A stretch of 64,000 nt of DNA, from assembly GCA_014529385.2 (NCBI GenBank), contig CM043962.1, positions 36,175,598 to 36,239,597 on the forward strand. The letters run 5' to 3'. This document shows, piece after piece, positions 1-12,500 of this stretch. Both the position numbers and the translations under genes were made by a program. Source of the DNA: Adiantum capillus-veneris. Taxonomy: Eukaryota; Streptophyta; Polypodiopsida; Polypodiales; Pteridaceae. Within the stretch, counting starts at the first letter, position 1; each line of letters opens with the position of its first letter. The notes beneath the pieces were generated by a model, which was given only the letters and a program-made list of their open reading frames with translations, searched no databases and was not told the origin of the DNA.

Positions 1-97
1 CCAGAGCCAGTGAAGCCAAACTTCGGCTTTCATCCAAAAGGAAAAGACGAGAGACAGATGCCGACCCCAAATCTCCATTGGCATGAAGACTATAGCA

Positions 98-1712
98 CTT
101 CCCTTTCTGTGGTGCTATAGTTGCGCTCTACCGTGGTGAGTAGGCGACTCGCATAGTGAACAGGGCGATCCAGGTTGTACTCCTTACTAGGCTGAGTCAG
201 CACCGCACCCACAGCCAGTTGACTGGCATCTGTATGCACATGAAAGGTGAGAGACCAGTCGGGAGCTACTAAGATAGGCGCTTTAGTGAGGCGTTTTTTA
301 AGGTATGCAAAAGCTTCAGTCTCTGCATTTGACCATTGAAAGGGAACAGCAACACTGGTTAGGTGGGTTAGGGGTTGAGCCACCTGTGCATACATGCGGA
401 TAAACCTGCGATGATAACCTGTGTGGCCTACAAAGCTCTGCACCTCTTTTGGGTTGATGGGAGGTGGTAACTTTAAGATTGCCACGATCTTCTCTGGGTC
501 AGGCGCTAAACCTTTAGCAGACACCACATGGCCTAGAAGTGTGCCCTTAGTAACCAAAAAATGACATTTGTTAGGATTTAGCTTTAGGCGTGCCTCTCTG
601 CACCTGAGGAAGACACCAGAGAGCTGAGCGAGGTGTTCCTCTAGATTTTCCACTGGGGTTGAACATTGAGCACGTGAGAAGGTCGAAAAATCGTCCATGA
701 AGATGCGAAGATGATCCGTAAGCAGAGGACAAAAGATGAGATATACCGCCCTATTGAAAGAAGGTGGAGCATTTTTCAACCCAAAAGACATTCTAGTGTA
801 GATAAAAATACCCCAAGGAGTCACAAAGGTCGTTTTCAGCTGATCACCTGAATGGATGCCCAACTGATTGTATCCACTAAACCTATCCATGAAACTGTAC
901 AATACATGCCCTGCTACATCTTCGAGCACACGCTCAGTGAAAGGTGTTGGGAAACCATCTGGGATAGTTACCTTATTTAGAGCACGGTAATCTACGCACA
1001 CACGGATTTTGTTGGACTGCTTCTTAGGCGCTATCACCGTGGGTGATAACCACTCAGAGTGCTCCACAGGTACAATGATCCCTGCCTCTTGCATTTTTTC
1101 TAACTTTGACTTGACCGCCTCAGCATACTTCGGGTTGAGCTTGTAAGCTCGGCCTCTTACAGGCTTAGCCCCTTCAATCAGAGGTATAGTGTGGACACCC
1201 AATCTTGGTGGCATCCCCTCCAAATCCTTGTAGGACCAAGCAAAAACATCTTTAAAAGAGTGTATGAAAGAGACTACCTGATTGAGTAATGCGGGATACT
1301 CCCATAACCAAGCTGCTAAGAGTACGTGCTGAGGGTTGTCAGGACCTCCCAGGTTGACTTCTCTGACCGGGTCAGGGAGTGTAGCTGGAGAGGGTGCTTC
1401 TGAAGATGAGAGGTGAGCTGCCTCCTGGAGCTTCGAGACATCATGTGCAGGTGTTTGATCGATTGGAAACTCTGCATACTCTTCTTGTAACCATCCTGGT
1501 GGAAGCTCCTCGAAGGGTAAATCTTCAGATTCAGACATAACAGACTGCTTTTGAAGGGGGTCCGACTTGGGAGATGCTACAGGAAGAGGGGAATCTTTGG
1601 CGAGTTGATACAGAGGAGATTTCTTCCCCCTTCGGTGATGTGTTATAGGTTCCCCGAGACCGAGGGCTTCCATCGGCGGGTTATTAGAAGCATGAGAATT
1701 TGGGGCTGACAC
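98..1712 (-). pseudogene. gypsy reverse transcriptase and RNase H start
   Basis: The open frame of about 540 residues contains a proline-rich linker, then a complete reverse transcriptase: the VCVDYRALNKVTIPDGFPTP block, the SFGLKNAPPSFNRAV block, the FMDDF catalytic motif near plus position 690 and the FVGHTGYHRRFIRMY connection segment. It ends inside RNase H, whose first catalytic aspartate is seen in FHVHTDASQLAVGAVL. The later RNase H acidic residues are absent because the sequence is cut near 98. The protein would copy element RNA into cDNA. The long uninterrupted frame makes this the best preserved part of the copy. It follows the protease frame at 1684-2253 with a short overlap in another frame. 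Confidence 0.88.
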
Positions 1713-2400
1713 ACTTACTTCTTTGACTGTTGTACTGTTCGTTATAGGACTTTGGACATTTGTGTCCTCCTGAGGAGTTGGAAGAGAGTGTTAACGGCGG
1801 CAAAGGTGAGTTTTGAATAGAGACCATGTAGCATGGCATCGATGTGGTCGCTTCCAACCACTGTAGCAGGTCCTCGTCAGACCCGTCAGGTGGGATGGGC
1901 TGCTCAGGGTTGAGGTTGGACTGTACTGACAATGAGCTGTGATAAGCCACTGGCTCCATCCCTCCTTCAAACCGGATTGGTTGCATTTGGGAGCCAGGAG
2001 TATGTATCCACATGGCATCGTTTCCCCAATCATGAAGTGCCTTAGTATGCCGCAACCATGGTCTACCAATCAGCAAAGGGAATCCTCCCTCCACCTGAGG
2101 AAGACTGACCACCACAAAATCCAAGCTAAATGTGAAGTCTTGTACCTTCAAAGGCACCTTCTCTACTATGCCCACAGGGTAGACTGTCCTCTGGTATGCC
2201 AATGTAACAGTGAATGGAGCAGGGCGGGTAGGCTGTAGACCTAAGGCTGACATGGTAAATTTCTGGCATTAGATTGATTCCAGACCCACCATCCACTATG
2301 ACGCCTGAGAATTGATGCCCAAGAATAGATACAGTAAGACATGGACTTTTATAGTCGGTGAGGAGGGCAGCTGGATATGAAATCATGTAGGACTCCAAAG
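1684..2400 (-). pseudogene. gypsy aspartic protease region
   Basis: A retropepsin-like domain is split over two frames. The active-site strand reads VIVDGGSGINLMPE near plus 2270-2310, where the family normally has D-T/S-G; here it is D-G-G. After a frameshift near 2250 the domain continues to FPLLIGRPWLRHTKALHDW. It would process the Gag-Pol polyprotein. It lies between the zinc knuckle region and the reverse transcriptase, the usual gypsy order. The frameshift and unusual active-site tripeptide suggest an inactive copy. Confidence 0.7.
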
Positions 2401-2989
2401 GTTGCACAGGTAGGTGCCCGCCACTAGGCCCTGTACCAGGGTACAAAGACTGAATTATTGAGAGGGTGTCACTTCTAAGGGTTGCATCTAGCCGGAGCAT
2501 CTCATAAAGAGACACTTGCTGAAAGGTGTTCTTCAAGATTGCTTCCGCTCTTGGCCTAGCTCCTACAATCTGGGCCTCCTCGGAAACTTTGACCTGTTGC
2601 AAGTCAGCCACTGCTGCCAGAAAGGCTCCATCAATGTCCGAAATCATAGAGATTGGCCTATTCTTTTCACCACTTACAGGTTCGACATTTTGAACAGGTT
2701 GCTGCAGCAGGGTTGGACAGGATGATCCCGTTGGCAAACTTAAACCCAGGGCTGCCCTTTGTGCTCGAGTGAGCACGCCAGCAGGCTCTGCTGCTTGTTG
2801 TGGCCGAACTGTATGTGTAGCAGGTGTTGGCTGGGGGGTGGTGTTCACTGTGATTAGATTGATTACACTGTATGTGTAGCAGGTGCTGGCCTGAAGATGA
2901 GGATGCCCTTTGTTTGGGACAATCTTTACTGTAGTGGTCCTTAGACTCCGGACAATGTCTGCAAGGAGGAGACCCTCAAGTAAAGGACA

Positions 2990-4313
2990 TTTACTTATGG
3001 TAATGCCCATATTCACTGCATCTGTAGCATAAGATTGGCGGATTAGACGGACGAAACGGGGGACGAGGTGGTTGCTGCTCTTGTTGTTTCATGGCACTGG
3101 AGATTGAGGTGTAGAAGCTTTGGGGAAGTGAGGGAGTACTAGCATGATAAAAGCTGGGGGGTGCAAAGTTGTTGTGCATACCTTGCTGCATAGGGGGTGT
3201 TGTTAGCAGAGGGGGCAACGGGTTTTGATGGCCATAGGGTGAGACCATGTTGGACCTAGACTTTGTTGTATTTGCCGCAATCCTTTGATATAGTAACAAT
3301 CCTTATCTTCGTGCTCAGATTTTTCGCAGAAGTGGCAATAAGCCCGAAGGGGACAATCCTGTGGAGGATGTCCTGGAGTGCGAAAAGAGTTGCACCATAC
3401 CATTGCTCTAGTCTCCTGCTGAGACCGAAGCTCTTCTAGTTCTCTCTTGATTTGATCCAAAGCCTCAAGGTGCGATGGTTTCTCTCGTCTCAGAGAGATT
3501 GATTTCTCTTCTTGGAGAGTATGTTGTAGTTTGAGGGCTTCAAGTTCCCTGCGCAAGGAAGTCAATGGATCAGCAGGACTACCTTTCGAGAACACGGAGG
3601 GGTATCTATGTGAGGAGAGTTGTTGAACAGCTTCCTAGCCCCCTCTATCCTAGTAGCAGCTACGATGAATTCCTCCAGAGTGGCGTCTGGTCGGAGGCTC
3701 TCTCGGAGTTTTTGCTGAGAGGTTTTGGGAAGCGCCTTCTCCACCCACTTCTTAACCATGAATTCACCGGGTTGTTGGGGAAGCTTGGCAACCAGAGACT
3801 TGGTTTTGGTCATAAGCTCTGCAAAAGTCTCCTCTAGCTGGAGCACCATGTTGGCCAACTCATCCAACACTTTCTCTTGGTAGTCACCCGGCTTGAAAGC
3901 TGCACAGAACTGTTGTCTTAAGTCTGCCCAAGTTGCAAAATGATTCTCTGCAAACTGGCTGTACCATTTGTCTGCTAAGCCGTCCAAGGTGGATGGAAAA
4001 AGTACCAGATAAGCATCTTCTCTGTTAAGACCATGTCCTCTACAATGAGATACGAACCTCCTTGCATGGTTGTCAGCATCTTCCGAGGAGAGTCCTTTGA
4101 AGGTGGGGAACTTGATGTTTACCTTGGCCAACACACTAGCCAACGCCTCCGTGGCCCCTTGTTGAGCCTGTTGCTCAATAGTCTGCTGTAGTAGAATAGG
4201 AGAGAGCTTTGCTGGAGAAGGTGATCTGGAATATGTGTAACCGGATGAAGGAATGGGGATGTCGTATGTGGAGGTATGGGTGATGAGGTTAATGGACTTC
4301 TACTAGATATCAC
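2990..4313 (-). pseudogene. gypsy gag with zinc knuckles
   Basis: The retrotransposon gag domain occupies 3562-4143 (minus), with the hallmark stretch LDGLADKWYSQFAENHFATW. It is preceded by a degenerate N-terminal piece (4119-4313) in another frame. Downstream a charged coiled-coil segment leads to two CCHC knuckles. One reads CHFCEKSEHEDKDC (C-x2-C-x4-H-x4-C). The other starts CYRCSEYGHYHK and its last cysteine lies in the next frame. Gag forms the particle and binds RNA. Frameshifts separate the pieces. Confidence 0.8.
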
Positions 4314-4419
4314 AGGTCGGTCGTGTTCGGTTATAGTGCTTCAGAGGGCTCAGTAGTGTGCTCAACTGACTGCCTTGTATGTGTTATGCAGTGAACAACA
4401 CAGGTCTAAAACAGGACAA

Positions 4420-4600
4420 GTGAGGATAGTGACTAGACCACCTGGTCCAGGACCAGTGACTAGACCACCTAGCTGGCAGGACGAGGAGGACTGGACCAGG
4501 GCGAGGACTAGACCAGGACGAGGACTAGACCAGGACCAGGGACGAGGACTAGGACTAGGACTGGTTGGATTAGGGCAAGAGAGGACCAGACCAGCAGATT
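4420..4600. repeat. GGACTAGACCAGGAC minisatellite in the gypsy leader
   Basis: Imperfect short units built from GACTAGACCA and CAGGACGAG are repeated over about 180 bp between the gag region and the 5' LTR of family A copy 1. The small open frames across it are by-products of the repeat. Confidence 0.75.
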
Positions 4601-4711
4601 ATCTACACAGTGCAAGCAAGTGTGCGGAGCTAGGTAATAACCAATTAGCTTCACGATTTGTATCTCCACAAGAGTGAGACTTCCTTTGAGGTCCCACCGT
4701 GATCGCCAAAA

Positions 4712-5290
4712 TGTGAGCACCTGTAGCGCGCATAATGTGTCGTGCCCTCTCCAGTGGGTGGTCCTCAGTGCAATGTGCGTGACAATCTCACTCAAACAGA
4801 CTGAACAGAAATGAAACAATAGACATCAACAGAGCTCACAAAGACGCAATAGCAGACCAGAACATGTGACTCGACTATCTCAAAGACTGATACAGACTTT
4901 GGTGTGGCAGCACACTCAGCTCCAGCCCAGGACTCACAGGTACAATGGGGGTGTCGAGGCTCAGATGTGCCGGGATGGTGAAGATGTTCTCTGTGTATAG
5001 ACTCACTCACTCTAGACGACTACGTACCAAATAATACCACTGGCCCAAAAGACTACTCATATGTACAATCATCAAGAGCCACCAACGGCTCATAAAGAAC
5101 ATCATCTAAGTCTATCCCCACTGGGTGGCGGTGGTGACCTGGCCACGATGTCCACTAAACCACCGTATCCCTACCACGTGTCTTTGCCCAGCGAGTCCGT
5201 CTAGTGTGAACCGACCAGGCCAAAGACCGACTGACCAAAGACCAACTGTAAACTAACTGTCCTGTGAAAGTGACACTGTAGCCTGCTACA
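4712..5290 (-). repeat. 5' LTR of gypsy family A copy 1
   Basis: A segment of about 579 bp with plus-strand ends TGTGAGCACC and CCTGCTACA is clearly similar to 13472-14056 and 45931-46493. Its position beside the leader and candidate primer site of the minus-strand element makes it the 5' LTR. It is visibly more diverged from the other two LTRs than they are from each other. Confidence 0.85.
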
Positions 5291-5920
5291 GTGTGTTTCT
5301 ATTTGGCAATGTGGTGCAAGAAGCTACCTCAATTATCTTGTTACTTTAGAAGTGCCATGTTGCACCTAGTTTATAGGCGTAAACGAACAACATAGCAATG
5401 CTAGCTCCTGGCTTATGTAATGTTGGTACTTGCAGGGCTTATATTTTTTTTTGTTACTCATGTAAGATGAATGAATTCAGAATATGTGTGTTCAAGGTTT
5501 TGAAGAGACCCTTCAATCCTTGTCAGTTCACCTGGCCGTAGGTTGTTTGGATTGAGACTAAATTGTGTTACTTCTTAAGATTTTTTGAGGGCCTGTTGAA
5601 ACAGGAGGATGGATTTACTTTTGAAGCAAGCGAGTGGTATGCCAACTAAGTAAGTTATGCTTGGTTACGGGTGGAGCTTAGCTTTCTGGAAAAATACTAA
5701 ATGCTGGCTATGTAATGAAGAATCTTTGGCTGGTCTATTTGCAAGCTATCCTTCTAACAACTGAAGGAAAGTGAGTCTTTCCAAATCAAGGCTAGTACAT
5801 TTTCCTCTACTTCTATGAAAAGCCATTCCATTCCTGCAGGAGTGCTTTGGGCCATTTGGGCAAGACAATGAAATTAGCAGCTCTGAAGCGATTGATCTGG
5901 CCTATGAGAGGCACTTTGCT

Positions 5921-6060
5921 TTCTTTGCCAAATTTTGTATAAAGCGAAAGGCTCGTGGGATGAAGAGGTCCAATTAGGACGAGAATCGAATTTGTTTCTC
6001 ATTCTAAAGGGACCTCTTCATTCCATGAGCCTTCCCCCTTATACAAACATCATCAAGGAA
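5921..6060 (+). ncRNA. candidate intronic MIRNA foldback 1
   Basis: The arms at about 5921-5984 and 5999-6060 are complementary for nearly their whole length. The core (5949-5972 against 6010-6033) pairs over 24 positions with only G-U wobbles. The stem continues inward (TTAGGACGAG with CTCATTCTAA) to a loop of about 14 nt, and outward through TTTGTATAA / TTATACAAA. A single long stem of this size is typical of plant MIRNA precursors. It lies in sense orientation in a DCL1 intron, 440 nt before an exon. A decayed inverted-repeat transposon is the main alternative. The mature miRNA cannot be assigned from sequence. Confidence 0.6.
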
Positions 6061-6093
6061 GTGCTACAAGCTTGAGATTGCCGTCCCCCTCCC

Positions 6094-6220
6094 TCCTTGT
6101 TGAAGCTCGTATGAAGGAAAAGGCTTATAGGATGTAGAGGTCCATTTAGACAAGGATTTGATTTAGGCAAATCAACTTCTACATCCTAGGAGCCTTTTCC
6201 TCATACAAGTTTCGACAAGG
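6094..6220 (+). ncRNA. candidate intronic MIRNA foldback 2
   Basis: The 5' arm 6094-6142 pairs with 6174-6220 over about 46 nt with few mismatches, for example GGAAAAGGCT with AGCCTTTTCC and AGGATGTAGA with TCTACATCCT. The loop is about 30 nt. It is related in sequence to foldback 1, offset by 172 bp (GGCTNNTNGGATGNAGAGGT in both), so the pair is a tandem duplication. Both stems have kept their pairing after diverging from each other. It ends about 280 nt before the DCL1 exon at 6501. Confidence 0.62.
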
Positions 6221-6500
6221 AAGTGTACGAAAACTGAAGTTCCCTTCTACTTCCTTCGCTTCAGTTCTGCATGCCTTTGTCATGGCACATCTTGAACGTT
6301 TTTCAATGTTGCATGTGCTCGTGGGTTCTCTTTAAAAGAATGATTTGTTTTTGCAGTAAAGTATAATCTAATTAATCTAGTACTTTGCTTCTGGCAAAAG
6401 TTTTGATTGCCAAGAGTAGTTAACTTTTGGTTTTTTCTTGAGCCAATAACATCTGTTCAAGTTTCACACAATTGATCGTGAAAATCATACCTGTGTTTAG

Positions 6501-9500
6501 TTGTGTCTGGTGGTGAGCATGTGGATGAGATCCTTGGGGCAGCTGTGGCTGATGGGAAAGTAACACCAAAAGTACAGTCACTGATCAAAATTCTTCTGGG
6601 GTATCAGCACACAGAAGATTTCCGGGCAATCATTTTTGTGGAGCGTGTGGTGGCAGCACTTGTGCTTCCAAAGGTTAACTACTTGCCACACTTGAATTCT
6701 TAAGAATGGTCTGCTGTGTTGTTGGTATCGACTATTCCAACTTTTTGAAGTGTGCAGGTTTTTGCAGAGTTGCCGTCACTCAAGTTTGTAAAATGTGCCA
6801 GTTTAATTGGACACAATAATAATCAGGATATGCGCACCCGACAAATGCAAGAGACTATTACAAAGTTTAAAGATGGGCGAGTCACATTGCTTGTTGCAAC
6901 AAGTGTTGCAGAAGAAGGTTTAGATATCCGACAGTGTAATGTAGTGATCCGTTTTGACCTTGCCAAAACTGTCTTGGCATATATACAATCTCGTGGCCGC
7001 GCGCGCAAGCCTGGATCTGATTATATTCTTATGCTTGAGAAGTACTTTCCTGAATCTTAACTGGCTCATGTTTAGTTAATTGTGGAGTTTGTTGTAACTG
7101 TCATTGGGTGAGAAAATTGAATGATGGTTCAAAAAGTAGTTTCTTTATCAAAACATTTCTCACGTGGTGGAACTCTAATCTAATTATACTTGTACTTGTC
7201 AATGGAAGTTACCTATTGTGCATAATTTCTAAAAGAGCTATTTATCAGGAATAATCTAAAATTCTCATGTCCATTATATGCTGAAATTACTCAAACAGGT
7301 TCACCAGATTCCTATGCATGTATGCCAGTAGGTGCAAACTAACTAAGTTGCACCACCTGTTTGTGATTTTCCCCATTTAACATTGAGGTTGTTCACTGTG
7401 TTTGTCCTTGCATGTTTCTTCACAAGTAATCTGCTGAATTTTTGTCAGGGAGAACTTGGCCCATGAGGCTTTCTTACGAAATGCAAGAAACAGTGAGGAA
7501 ACACTCAGGAAAGAGGCTATTGAAAGGTCTGACTTAAGTCACTTGAAAGGCTCATCGAAATTGCTTTCTGCTGAACTGGCATCTGGCACTGTCTATCAAG
7601 TTGAAGAAACCGGTGCTGTTGTGAGCCTGAATTCTGCAGTGGGATTGGTGCACTTTTTCTGCTCGCAACTACCCAGTGACAGGTGCTCATGATCTGCATC
7701 TCAAACATAAGCAAAGAAAGATACATACAGATATGTTTGTATGCATAAATGTGGATACGTATGTGGTAGTCTCAGTGTCATAACTTGTTGCTCCATTGCT
7801 ACTTTTAGAACATTTAAGACTATGCAAAAAATTTGACAGATACTCAATATTGCGGCCAGAATTCCGGTTACGAAAGCATGAGACAGATGGCAGTTCCGTC
7901 GAATATTCCTGTGAATTGCAGCTTCCTTGTAATGCTCCATTTGAAAGAATAGAAGGTCCATTGTGCAATTCGATTCGTCTTGCCCAGCAGGTAAAACAAT
8001 TACACCTGCTTCACTGCCCGTTAGCACCCAAAGTTTGTACATTTCAAAGTGTGATAGGCTATTTATATCGGTGTGTGGTGATACAGTATGTCTGCCTTGA
8101 AGCATGCAAGAAGCTCCATGAGATGGGAGCAATCACAGACTTTCTTCTGCCCGACACTGGAAGTATAGAGGAAGGTGAGAAAATTGATGGCACCGAAGAA
8201 GGGGAACCTGTTCCTGGAACAGCACGTCACAGGGAGTTTTATCCCGAAGGCATTGCCGATGTGCTTAAGGTTAGTATCTCTTTCTGAAAAATTAAGCTTT
8301 TGCATGCAAAATCTGTAATTTATCTTCATGATCATATACACGATCAAAGACATGTAATTTCATGCCATAGCACCATCATAAGACCACTTTGGCATGGCTC
8401 ACACCTTGTTGTAGGAGATAATGTGAACTTGCAACTTTAACATCATGCATATCTTGGTTGGGCAAGAATCAACCTACAGTGGCCCCTTCTATTTGTGAGG
8501 CTGAGTACAATGAAGCTTTCAAAGCAGTGAATGACTGAGACGCCTCGTGGCTGATTTGGTGGTGGGCCAACAGTTTACCACCACTATCTACACCAACAAT
8601 CAGATTGCATTGGCAGTTGTGAGCAGCTAGTGGTTCATGCTTGCACATAGCACATTTCAATTGCATTTTGAGTATGTTAAGGAAAGAGTCTTTGTTATGT
8701 ATCAACTCAGGACAACCTTGCTGATTTATTCAGAAAGATTTTTGCTTGAGGGAAGTTCAATGCTTTGAGTTTACTCCCCCTTGTGGATTGATCATGATCG
8801 ATAGGGCGTGGCACTTTCCTATACTTCATGTGCCAGTCTAGTTTACTGCATCACTCCCAAGTTGGATTTGTTACCATATTTTGGGTAGTGATGTGTGAAG
8901 ACATTAGAATTGCCAGGGCACTTTTTTCCCAAACTAGGAGATTTTGTTCTTTGCGCATTATATTAACACTCATCATTCTAAAGCTAACTAACATTGTTTT
9001 TGCACACAACGTAATACAGCTACTTTAGTTGTGTGCCCTCAAGCTTCTCCTACTCGTCGAAAGTTTTTGTGTGCATACTTGCAACCCTATTTCCAAACGA
9101 TAAGATTCAGCTGAAGAAGGCTCAACATCCTTATTGACCATCTAAGTTATTTTTGCGAGAGATTTTGTCTTGCTTTCAGCACAACTCTTCTCTTGTTTTG
9201 TTGGCTAAGTAATTTTTTAAATCAAAATGTTGAGAAGGAACTTGGGAGATAGATCATAGGCACTATTACAGGTGTCATTGATCTTAGGCACTATTTATAG
9301 GTGTCATTTTTCTCTGCATTCTCATTTGAACCAACACAATTAGTGTCTCGAATCAGCCCTTTGGATCAACCCAGCTTCACCACCGCCTCCTACCTTGTAA
9401 TCACTGTCACAACCGTTGCTACCTTTACTCGACATGATGACCTCACATTCACTATGAAGCCAATTCGTTGTGATGTGCAGTACCAAGTGGTATTGTGCAG

Positions 9501-12500
9501 TGTGCTCCATGCATACCTTAACATCCTAACTGTCCATGTGAATGCCCAAACAGAAGTACACCTTAGACATTTTGTCTCTATGGCCTATTTTTTTAGCAAG
9601 CCAAAAATGAAAAGGAACTAAGTCATGGAACGTTCTTAATTCCAAGGAGTGGGATTTATGTCTTTCGTTGTTAGCACGTGTGGATGCTTGACCACACGGG
9701 TGCCTTCTTGGTACTTACACCCTGCACACAACCATGATCTTAAGGTGCCCAAAGACCTTCTCTGTAAATGTCAGGCTAGAACTCAAACGAAAAAAAAGGT
9801 AAAGAAAGCTCCAAAGGCTGTGGCAGAAGATGAAGCAACCACCAAAGGATAAAGAAAAAGTTGGTATTTAAGTGAAAGGTTGACCCAAAAGCTATGGCCC
9901 AACTAAATTGATCATAGAAATGAAATGAAATGGTATATCAACATCTTCAAAGGGCCAAAATGACCAATGAGACCAAAGGGTTCCATCCATGTGGGACTCT
10001 AGTACAAGGTTTGGGTAACATAGAAATAAAATAAATGAGGATACCTAGAGTGGGTAGGTATGTTAGCCTACCCTATGTCATCATCATCACATAATACATC
10101 ATAATAATCACATGAGGACTAATGAGGTGTACAATGGAGAAAGTATACAATGGTGATCATCCCATGAACTCTCTCATGGGTCTATGTAGTATGGCCTCTA
10201 TGTCCTCCATTATGAGCTCTCTGGAGGGGGGGATGTGCTCGATTTGCCTCAATGATACTCCGTAGCCTCCTCGTCTATTTGATGTGAAGGTCCTCTTATT
10301 GTTGGGCGGCATGAGCGACCAAGTTGCATGACTCAATCAAGAAGGATGCCCCAATGAGGGTGTGATTGGGTAACCTGTGATGGCCCATCTCAAGTAGTCC
10401 CTGTATAAAAAGTAGCGATCTGCCTGTGTCTGGATCCTTTGTATAGGTCCTCTGCTCCTAAGGGTAGTCTCTCAGAGTCTACGGACCTCCAGCAAGAAGA
10501 GACCTAGGTACCTCCTATTATAGAAATTCATGATGTGGCGGGATAAGGAGCCAAAGCCCTCTCTAAATAGACAATGAAAGCGCCGCCCGCAGATCTTATA
10601 GTATGCTGTGCACTGGCAGATATAATGCTCCTCTTTCTCCGGCTCTCTCTAGCAAACCTAGCATAATCTCTCCTCTGGAGGTATACCTCTGTATCGGCCA
10701 ATCTCTATCTCCATATGGTAAGGTGAGGTGTGTAGCTGATCAATAACACATCTTATGCCATGGGATAGGAGGGTGTCCATATACCTGGGGCATGAGATAA
10801 ACCGGTCATCTATCGTGCGGTGAAGATGGTCTTGATAAAAAGCCATCTTCATCCCCAAGTCATGTGATGGAGAGAGCCAAGCCCTCCTAGTATCCAGTTG
10901 AATGAGATTATGTCCAATAATCCTGCTAATCTCTGAATGTGTGAAGGTGAGGGATGGTGCATTCAAGGTAACTGAAAAGGGGGCAGACTGTCCATACTAA
11001 ATCCATGTAGCTCAAACTAAGATGATATCTATGCAAACCAACATGAAGATCACCCTCACTAGCTAGCTGTCCGGATGACTCAAGTGCTAGTTGTATAGCT
11101 CCCATTTGCTATGAATGAAAGACACTGATCTCCACTACAATCGGTGGTGCACTCATCTCAGCTTTGATAATCTCATGTGGCACTGAGGCTTTCACCCGGG
11201 TTAGCTTGAAGAAATAGATACTAGTGGTCTCTCCATGGATCTTCATCCATCATATGTGTGCCCTGATCTACATGATGATCGAGGCTAGGCCCCCATATCT
11301 GCACACTCCATAAAGCACGGTAGAAGTGACCAAATTGTCAAATTAGCCACAGCTAAGTGCGTGGCTCTTGAAACTGTACCTACAAACATATCCTCTCTAG
11401 TCCTCCTAATGCTGCATATCCCCTCGTCAATCTTGCCTCTGCAACACCTCTCATAGAGAAAGTAGGTCCATCCGATACAACACCAAGATATGTATAAGAG
11501 TCTACATAATCCACTATCTCCACAGAGAGAGGTTTTGACACAAAACGTAGAGTAGACCTTCATTGCCTTGTCCAAGATTCAGCCTATAAAAATTTGAAAC
11601 ATTTGTCGCAAGGATTGGCCATAGATGTTCTAAGATGCTTGACCTTCATTTGAAACGACCAAAAGTCTGAAGTCTAAACAATCATGCTTGATTGAACACC
11701 AAAAGCAAATATAAAACAAAAACATGACAATATTACTTTTGTGCGCACATGTGAACGTGGATATTGTTTTCATCTCAACTTTTGTGGAATATGTCTTCAA
11801 CCACTGGGGAATGTTACGTTCACGTGAGGGAATTAGCTCAAATGAGAAATGAATCTCATCAAATGCCAATGAGAACCGAGTCTCTTCAAGCTCTTTTAAG
11901 CTTGACCAAGGTGTCAATCCCATGATGTGATACAAACCTTTAAGTTTGTTGATGAAAAATATTTGGAGCAAATACTCCAAGTGTGAATCCCATGAAATGT
12001 GACACAAACCATTAAGTTTGATAATGACAAAGACTTGAAAGTGAAAGCAAGCTGATACAACTTCAAGGCTTCATGGTTCTTCAAATCCTCTCCAGCGAAG
12101 ATTCAAGCATATTATTTGATTTATCGATTAAAAACAAGTACAATATTAAGATCAGTGAACGTTCCAGGTCCCTAAAGTCTTCAGTGTCTAAGTTGCTATG
12201 CATATTAGGCAGCCAATATGAACCAGTATGCCTCTCTTGCTTCCTGTTGCTATAAGAGTTTATTTGATGGCTCCCTCCCTAGAGCGCTTGCCTGCCAACC
12301 TTGTGTGGCCAAAAAAACTTGTGAGAATGGTTTTGGCGAATGTATGTTTTGCTGTTTTTGGGAGATTTTAAGGAATCCTTTGTCAACTGTTTTCGAGATG
12401 AAATTTTTGGGTGGGAGGATGCTTTTAGCATGACTTTGGGGCAGATGAGCTACATTTAAGACAAGGGAGGCCTATTACTCTTTTGTCAATGTCCATAAGG

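Larger units (their letters stand above)
98..5290 (-). mobile_element. Ty3/gypsy retrotransposon, family A, copy 1 (truncated)
   Basis: On the minus strand the order is 5' LTR (4712-5290), leader, gag, zinc knuckles, protease, reverse transcriptase and the start of RNase H. Homology with the second copy (43377-45004) stops near 98, so most of RNase H, integrase and the 3' LTR are missing or lie beyond an interruption. The reverse transcriptase has FMDDF at the catalytic site, as in Athila/Tat-like plant elements. The candidate primer site next to the LTR reads TGGCGATCACGGTGGGAC on the minus strand, loosely like the tRNA-Asp-type sites of that lineage. The frame is broken several times, so it is a dead copy. 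It sits in what is probably the DCL1 intron or upstream region. The lineage assignment is an inference. Confidence 0.85.
5291..6500 (+). other. DCL1 intron sequence (5' part visible)
   Basis: There is no protein-coding similarity here. The stretch ends with a splice acceptor (AG at 6499-6500) directly before the first visible DCL1 exon. It carries the two foldbacks described separately. A third small inverted repeat (AACTGAAG / CTTCAGTT) follows at about 6232-6268. Confidence 0.7.

Noticed and set aside
4375-4677. Open frame of 100 codons in the gypsy leader
   Set aside because: It is produced by the GGACTAGACCA minisatellite.
5949-6033. Identity with a known family such as miR162, miR159/319 or miR166
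   Set aside because: The stem sequences do not match those mature sequences as I remember them.
5921-6220. Foldbacks as a MITE pair
   Set aside because: Kept only as an alternative: I see no clear target duplication or terminal repeat, and the stems extend to the loop as in MIRNA precursors. Not fully excluded.
9301-9621. Small open frame of 106 codons inside the DCL1 intron
   Set aside because: No recognisable similarity, no support beyond chance length, and it lies among old repeats.
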